A program made the translations under genes and the position numbers. The notes beneath the pieces are model-generated. The model searched no databases. It worked only from the letters and a program-made list of their open reading frames with translations, and had not been told where the DNA came from. From the NCBI GenBank assembly GCA_004335835.1, contig RWJK01000354.1:1-63724 (forward strand): DNA of 63,724 bases, given 5' to 3'. The stretch comes from Scenedesmus sp. ARA3. Lineage: Eukaryota; Chlorophyta; Chlorophyceae; Sphaeropleales; Scenedesmaceae. Shown one piece after another: positions 57,389 to 63,724 of the stretch (positions are counted from its first letter, which is position 1; every line of letters begins with the position of its first letter).

Positions 57389-60054
57389 ATGCTGCAGACG
57401 CGGCAGCTCAGGCCTCAGCTGAGTGCCAACAAATGCAGTGGCATACGCCCGTTTCCTGCAAGCCCTGCTGTCACTGCAAGGCACCACGCAAATAGGCCGA
57501 GTGCCAGCAACTCACTCACTCCACGAGCTCCGAGCCCTAGTGGCGCCCGAAGGGACTTCACGCTTTGCCAAGCAGCCAGCACCATAGATACTGATGTAGG
57601 AGTGCCTACAAAGCTTACTGGCGAGGCGCGGTCGCACGAAACGGATGTTGTGATCATTGGTAAGGACAGCCAGGCAACAGAGGCAGCAGCAGGCCAGACA
57701 TGCAGTCAGTAACTGAGCCATTCAGAGCCAAATTGACATTTGAAGCCCAATTCTACTGTATCAGGATCTGGCATAGGCGGCCTGTGCTGTGGAGCACTGC
57801 TGGCCAAGTATGGAGTCAAGGTGGGCATGTTCAGGGGCACGCTGCTGCTGCAGCAGTGGTGTGATGTCACTGCTGGCCACTAGCTCTGACAGGTGTTCCA
57901 TTTGGATCCCATGGCACTCATGGTCAAGCAGCATAAAGCCCCTTCCTTCACACTGACAAGTGGCTCTATACCTACCCACACTGCGCACACAGCAAGCACA
58001 TGTGTGGCAGTAACTGACATGCCTTGCAGCATGTTAGCGTGCGAACATTATTGCAAACTGCAGCACTGCAGTCCTGCGATTATCACTTGGCACAACATGC
58101 CTTGATTATTACAGCTTATGTACATCAAATAAAGCTTTCACCCACAGCTCAGATGTCTGCCACCGCTGCTGCAGGTCACTGTGGTGGAGAGCCACAGCGA
58201 GCCAGGGGGCGCAGCACACACCTGGCAGCGCGGCGGCTACCACTTTGAATCAGGGCCCAGCCTCTACAGCGGCATGAACGGTGCGGCTCACCACCACCAG
58301 CAGCAGCAGCAGCAGCAGCTGCAGCAGCTGCAGCACACAGTACAGCTGTCCTCAGGCTATGCCAGCAGCTACCCTTGCAGTGCCTCCTGGTGCTGGTGGT
58401 GCTGCTTTCTGGGTAGCTGGCAGTATGCTTGCGGCCATTGCAGCAGCAGCAGCAGTAAATAACAGCAGCAGGGCAGCTATAAGGGAGCGAGTCAGCGCAA
58501 CTACAGCTTGAATCAACAGCAGCAGAAAAGAATGTGAATCTGCAAGGACCAGAACATCTGCCACCAGCAATGCTATGGCACATGCATGGTCAGGAAGGCT
58601 GTGCCTGTTCGTCAGCCTGCCAGCAGGCTCTGCTGTGTCCTGGGCTGAAGGCCGGCTGGCCATGTTATTGAGACTGAGGTTGCTACTTCCGGCTGCCTTG
58701 CTTGTTGGCTTCCATGTGTGCCTGTTGCGCCCCATGCCGTACACCCGCCCCAACCACTGCTACTGTCGCTGCTGCCGCCACTGCTGCTGCCGCCGCTGCT
58801 GCAGCGCGGGGCAAGGATGCCAACCCGCTGGCGCACGTGCTGCAGGCCATTGGGGAGCCGCTGGAGTGTGTGCAGTACAACACCTGGAACGTGCTGGTGC
58901 CTGAGGGGCAGTTCCTGACAAGGGTGCGAAAGCGCGCTGGCAGCGCCAGCACTGCTGTAAACCTGCTGCACTACGTTGCACTACATTGATGTATGTACAC
59001 TCGAGCAATTTTAGGCCGCTTGTCGCTTGTCGCTGAGCATTGACACGGACTGGCTACCAGCGTCTATCTGGTGGCTGTGCTGCACTGCTAGCCATTTCAG
59101 CTGCAATCTGCAGGTTATTCGCATCTCCCTGGCTTGCAGCTGCCGGATGTTACGGCATCACACCATGACAACACACATTTTATTCTTCATCAGCGCGGCC
59201 ACGCTCCTAGTCACCTCAGATGTGTGCCATCTTCCACCACTCGCAGATCGACAATGACAACTTCCTGGACGTGCTGAGCCAGGTTTGCGTCAACCTTTGA
59301 TTTCAGATTGTGCGCAGCGCAACTACCTCTGACAGCTGCCTGTTCGCTGCCACTACTCGCAGATCGGCAATGACAACTTCCTGGACGTGCTGAGCCAGAT
59401 CCGCGGGCCTGGCTCGCCAGCCATTGCGGAGTGGCGGCGGCTGCAGGAGGTGATGCGGCCCCTGGCCAAGGCGGCGGTGCTGCTGCCACCAGTGGCCTTC
59501 AGGTGGGTGCGGCGCGCAGAGCAGCAACACCAGCAGCAGCAGCAGGAAACAGAGCCCCTCATCCGACGTCTAAATGCCTACAAATTGAAGTGATTGGGAT
59601 TGGGTTCTGGCCTTCTTGTGAATAAGGTTGTCACACCGCCTCAATTCTGCACTGCCCCGCAGGTACGACCCTGGGGTGCTGCTGTCGGCCATTGGGCGCT
59701 ACCTGCCTGCCCTGGCCACTGGCGGCACTGACGCCATGAAGCTCACTGGACCCTTCTCAAAGGTGATGCAGTGAAAAGGCAGATTCAAAGCATGGTACAT
59801 GCACAAATGCGCACCTGCAAGCAATGCTGGACTAGAAGCCTCCTTGTCCAAAGGCTCCTGGCTCTCGGAGTGGGCTGATGCAGTGCATTGGATGGGTGTG
59901 TGGAGGTGTGTGGTGTTAATTGGATGTGAGCGGGTGGGGCGGCAAATGATTATGAACAGTGCACCAATTGGTGTCACTGCTTTACTCATGTATGTCTACA
60001 CCTCCACCTGAAGCCGACACACACACTTTGTTGGTGTCCTGCCGCTGCCGTTGC

Positions 60055-60102
<48 letters not shown>

Positions 60103-62204
60103 GGTGCTAATCAGGTGCTGGATGGCGTGGTGGCTGACCCCTTCATCCGCAACTGGCTGGACCTGCTCTCCTTCCTGCTGTCGGGGCTGCCAGCCAACGG
60201 CACCATTGCAGCTGAAGTCGCCTTCATGGTGCGGGCAGCAAAAAGGCATGAGTGGTGCACTGTGTTTCCCAGCTGCATGCTGCGCCAGCGGATAGTATGG
60301 TAGCAGCTCTACTAGAGCGCAAGTCGTAGTACGACTGGGCTGCTGGTGCGGCTGCTGCCATAATTCTACACACTCGCTGCAGCTCAGCAAGCAACATGGT
60401 GCAGGCGCATGCACGGTAGGCGATGCCCTGCTAGTGTTTTGCCTGCTCAGGCACCTTAAGGTCATGCATACGTAATTGCAGGGGGGTTTACGAGGGCATT
60501 TATCACTTTATCTAGCCACCGCACGCCACTTTAGCGGGTTTTAGGGTACTATATACAAACACTATGACCACTTCCCATCGAGCAAGGAGCCCCGTGCGGT
60601 GTGTTGACAGTGCACAAGGGGTCGTTTTGAACGTCATGAGGCGGTGATGTGACCTTGCCAGACATGCGTTGTTGCCCTACGCTGCAACGAGTTACACAGT
60701 CCAGGCCCTCTTTAAAACTTGTTTAAGCCAAGCAAGCGTACTAGCACCGACGTATGTGGCCCTGCACTCATGTTTTGACCAGCCAGGCCAGGTCAGACTG
60801 GGGCATTACACATGCTGTCAATGTTATCCAGAATCATAAAATGGGGATCCTGACATCCTAGCACCCCATAGGTCCAACTAGCCAACCCCAGGGTTTAACA
60901 CACCAGCTGCCCTAAACCCTAGGGCCCACTGTACGGGCGTCTTTTGACGTGGTGTTTCCACCCCAGCCCCTGTCCACCCAAAGTGGGTGGCAGGTGTGCT
61001 CAAACCATACCCCCCAATAATTACGTATGCATGACCTTAAGAGGCATGCTGACCAACACCTGCTGCTGCCGCTGTGCTGTGCGCTGCCTGCTGTCTGCTG
61101 GTGCAGTTTAACGAGTGGTACCGGCCGGACTGCATGCTGGACTTCCCTGTTGGTGGCAGCCAGGCCATGGTTCAGGCGCTCATCAGGTGCGGCTGCAGGA
61201 AATGCTCCGCTGCTTTGATGTGCTGCAACACCATGCAGTCAAGCACGCATGCGCCTTTTCATACATCCTGCAGGTGCAGGTGCGCAACACACCTGGCATA
61301 TACAGGTGTACTGCACATTTGTCAACGTTCATGTTATGTTATGTTATTGCTTGCTTGCTGCGTTCACCGCAGGGGCCTGGAGAAGCGTGGAGGCAGGCTG
61401 CTGCTCAACAGCCACGTGGAGCGCATACAGCTGGACAGTAGCGGCAGGGCCACGGGCGTGGCGCTGCGCGGCAACGGCAGCATCAAAGCGCGCAAGGCAG
61501 TGGTCAGCAACGCCAGCGTGTGGGATACAGTGCGCCTGCTGCCGCCAGACGCGCCCGCGGCGCAGGCTGCAGTCAGCAACTTCAACAGGTGCGTGCAACG
61601 CAGCTGTAGAGTGCGTTGTTGATGAGCAGCAGGGCGGCCAGTATGTGATGGAAGTGTATTACGACTAATTGTGTTGTGCAGTGGTGGGTATGTTTGCATT
61701 AGTGGTGCTAGCAGCTGTGCAAGCCGTCATGTCGTGCAAGAAGGATGTTGGGTAGTACTAACTGTGCTGAACAATGCATGTGGCTGCCTGTTTTGCGACT
61801 GCTGCAGGGAGGCGGAGCAGACGCCCAATTGCCCCAGCTTCATGCACCTGCACATCGGCTTCGACAAGACAGGTGGGCGCTACATGCCGATATATAACCA
61901 CATATTTGCACGTACACGGAATAGAGGGGCATACTAGCTGTGCATTGGTCGTGGCGCCAGCACACTGCTCAAGTCGTGCACAGGGTGCCGGTGCTTGCCA
62001 GAGGGCAGTGCGCTGGCACATCTTGCAGGCACCTGTGCTGCACGCCAGCAGCAGCACTGCCAGACGGATCCTCCGCGGTTTCCTCAACAGCACTCACTGC
62101 GCTGCTCGCCTTGCGTTGGACAAGCTGCGGCCGTCAAACCCTTCAGCGCTGCTTGCACAGCCTCCTTGCTCAGTCCAATGTTATGGCTGCTGTCGTGTCC
62201 ATTG

Positions 62205-62245
<41 letters not shown>

Positions 62246-63724
62246 GCTCAGGCCTGCCTGACGACCTGGAGCTGCACCACATCATCGTCAACGACTGGTC
62301 GAGGGGCGTGGATGCGGAGCAGAATGTGGTGCTCATCTCCATCCCCTCAGTGAAGGACCCCAGCATGGCCCCAGCAGGCAAGCACTGCCTGCACGCCTAC
62401 CTGCCAGCCACGGAGCCCTACCACCTGTGGAAGGGCCTGGACAGGAAGAGGTGGGCTGCAATTAATAACAGCTGTGCAGTGGATTGAAATGCACAGCTGC
62501 GTGCAGAGGTAGTGCAGCCACTGATATGTAGGCTTTTTGCTGCTGTAGCAGAGGCAGCAGGGCACAGCTATCTGTTTGGCGACACGGAATGAGCCTACGA
62601 ATGCCACACTGATGCTGCGTAGCAATTGACACACCCTTGGTGCTGTGCTCGCCACGCGCCGTCTGTGTGTCCTACTGTGGCGCGTGCACACCCTTCACCT
62701 GCAGCCCTGATTATGCCAAGCTCAAGGAGGAGCGTTCTCAGGTGCTGTGGAAGGGCGTTGAAAAGATCATCCCAGACATACGCAGCAGGGCAGAGGTGAG
62801 CCATATTGCTGCTGCACATATGCCGCAAATGTTTTAAAAACACCTCCATCCGCACTTGCTGCAAAACATGTACAAGCTGCTTCACAGAGTTGGGGACCTC
62901 TGTTGCTAGCAGGAGTTAGAAGCTGAGCCGCACTCTGCATTGCACGGCATGTGATCCCTGAGCCCTGCACCAGATCAGATGACTTGCTGCCGGATAAATG
63001 CGCCTGCATGACAGCCCAATTGGAACACCAGGAGACTTTGCGCGGTGTTCTCCTGGTCCAGTTTTGCTTGGAGGTGCGCAGCTTTGCAGTACTGTGTAAA
63101 ATCAACTAATCAACTAATTACATGCTCTGCCGCGCGTGCAGGTGAGCTTTGTGGGCACGCCGCTGACGCATGAGCGCTACCTGCGGCGCGCCAGGGGCAG
63201 CTACGGCCCCGCCTTCAAGGCTGGCGAGGCGCTGTTCCCAGGTGAGTAATGCGGCGGGTGGATTACGCCCTGCTTTCAAGCCTGGCGAGGCGCGTTTTCC
63301 GGGTGCATAATTGTACGCAAGGGCTAGCCTCCACTGCTGCCAGCCGCTATGGGCTGGGGATGGCGGCAGGCACTGTGCTAGTGCGTGACGGGGTGCTGAG
63401 CAAGTGCAGGGGCTTACCATGTACGTGGATAACACCTGTATGGGGAGAGAGGTCCAGGATAACACCTGTATGGGTGCGGGGTGCCAGCCAGACCTGTGGG
63501 GGGCAGATGTGCTGAGGGGCCGCGGCAGCAGCAGCAAAACCTTTGCTCTCACACCTGAAGAAGAGGGGTTACACGGTGTGCACAGGCACCTACGTTGCAA
63601 CAAACACCCGAAAACCTGGAACGTCGCAGATGACTCAGCAAAACAGGCTGTCACTCAAGGCGACTCACCCCAGAAAGTCTCTCTGTGTGTGTAACTTGAC
63701 ATATGGCCTTGCAGGCAAAGCCGT
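57389..63724 (+). CDS. CRTISO-like FAD-dependent oxidoreductase (3' end outside window)
   Basis: Closest family in memory is the plant plastid carotenoid-isomerase-like flavoprotein (Arabidopsis At1g57770 type), related to prolycopene isomerase CRTISO and phytoene desaturases; its substrate is not settled. Exons: 57389-57659, 57765-57820, 58175-58280, 58805-58923, 59363-59502, 59663-59762, 60115-60228, 61107-61186, 61373-61588, 61808-61872, 62252-62450, 62705-62795, 63142-63241, 63715-end, giving about 555 residues so far. Residues 1-80 look like a transit peptide. The FAD dinucleotide motif VVIIGSGIGGLCCGALLAKYG lies at about residues 87-107, split by intron 1. Other landmarks are ESHSEPGGAAHTW, DPFIRNWLDLLSFLLSG, DFPVGGSQAM, KAVVSNASVWDT, IIVNDWSRGVDAEQNVVLIS and FVGTPLTHERYLRRARG. 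The C-terminal GDS...PG FAD-contact region is missing because the window ends. Confidence 0.85.
59238..59284 (+). repeat. Echo of CRTISO-like exon 5 start with its own donor
   Basis: After a ctcgcag acceptor (59246), 36 bp encode IDNDNFLDVLSQ, a near copy of exon 5 start INGDNFLDVLSQ-type sequence at 59363, followed by a gtttgc donor. The 36-bp block is in phase 0, so it could act as a microexon. Confidence 0.85.
60057..60101 (+). repeat. (CTG)n run before CRTISO-like exon 7
   Basis: About 15 CTG units lie 13 bp before the exon 7 acceptor (60114). Confidence 0.9.
60456..61040. mobile_element. TTAA-flanked MITE-like element in CRTISO-like intron 7
   Basis: Perfect 18-bp terminal inverted repeats (GGTCATGCATACGTAATT, 60460-60477, and its complement 61019-61036) are each bordered by TTAA (60456-60459 and 61037-61040). 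Inside the ends both sides have a G6/C6 run. The element is 577 bp without the TTAA, has no coding frame, and its composition lacks the CTG/CAG bias of its surroundings. TTAA target duplication is typical of piggyBac-type transposons; the terminal sequence does not start with the usual CCC, so superfamily is uncertain. It contains a telomere-like ttttaggg (60539-60546) and ccctaaaccctaggg. Confidence 0.85.
62206..62244 (+). repeat. (CTG)13 run before CRTISO-like exon 11
   Basis: Thirteen CTG units end 7 bp before the tcag acceptor at 62251. Confidence 0.9.
63250..63308 (+). repeat. Donor-side echo of CRTISO-like exon 13
   Basis: The exon 13 end (ccgccttcaaggctggcgaggcgctgttccca|ggtgagtaatg, to 63241) is followed by a copy at about 63265-63305 (ccctgctttcaagcctggcgaggcgcgttttccgggtgcataa). 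Confidence 0.85.

Noticed and set aside
1..63724. tRNA, rRNA or retrotransposon coding sequence
   Set aside because: No tRNA B-box/cloverleaf, rRNA stretch, reverse transcriptase or integrase motif was recognised anywhere in the window.

Overview
This window is nuclear DNA of a green alga. The signs are long GC-rich multi-exon genes with GTGNGN donors and CAG acceptors, introns full of (CTG)n, plastid-type proteins (an LPA3-like PSII assembly factor and a CRTISO-like flavoprotein), and C/D snoRNAs packed into introns as in Chlamydomonas. Chlorophyceae, perhaps Sphaeropleales, is my inference; no marker fixes the genus.

Layout: ubiquitin 3' end (+, 2-76); UTP25, SSU-processome factor (+, 826-7632); WD40-repeat protein (+, 8177-12345); a 3.8 kb stretch with no supported gene; a minus-strand protein with 69-70 residue tandem repeats (16106-17218); a 24-exon phosphoribosylformylglycinamidine synthase gene (+, 18939-33557); LPA3-like DUF1995 protein (+, 35003-38135); three paralogous nucleotidyltransferase-fold genes (A + 39344-41160, B - 42666-44469, C + 45241-46484); exocyst subunit SEC5 (+, 47228-56702); and a CRTISO-like FAD oxidoreductase that runs off the right edge (+, 57389-63724). 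All exon coordinates were assembled by eye from splice sites, phase continuity and family similarity. For the main genes the exon lengths add up to whole codons.

Four things stand out. (1) Nearly every long gene carries splice-site-spanning 'echoes': local partial copies of an exon edge with its adjacent intron sequence, lying inside the neighbouring intron in one to four extra copies. Some are potential in-frame cassette exons and some end in a stop. (2) Genes A, B and C form a small family with a pol-beta/OAS/CD-NTase-like active site. B and C keep all three acidic residues at identical positions and are head to head; A has lost them. (3) The purine-synthesis gene appears to host at least nine C/D-box snoRNA candidates in four introns, several with guides complementary to conserved LSU rRNA, and one set shows compensatory changes in the terminal stem. 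(4) A 577-bp TTAA-flanked MITE-like element sits in a CRTISO-like intron, and two long fold-back repeats sit in purine-synthase introns.

The protein genes are mainly housekeeping (ribosome biogenesis, purine synthesis, exocytosis, plastid function) and do not look like one pathway. The nucleotidyltransferase trio is the accessory part.
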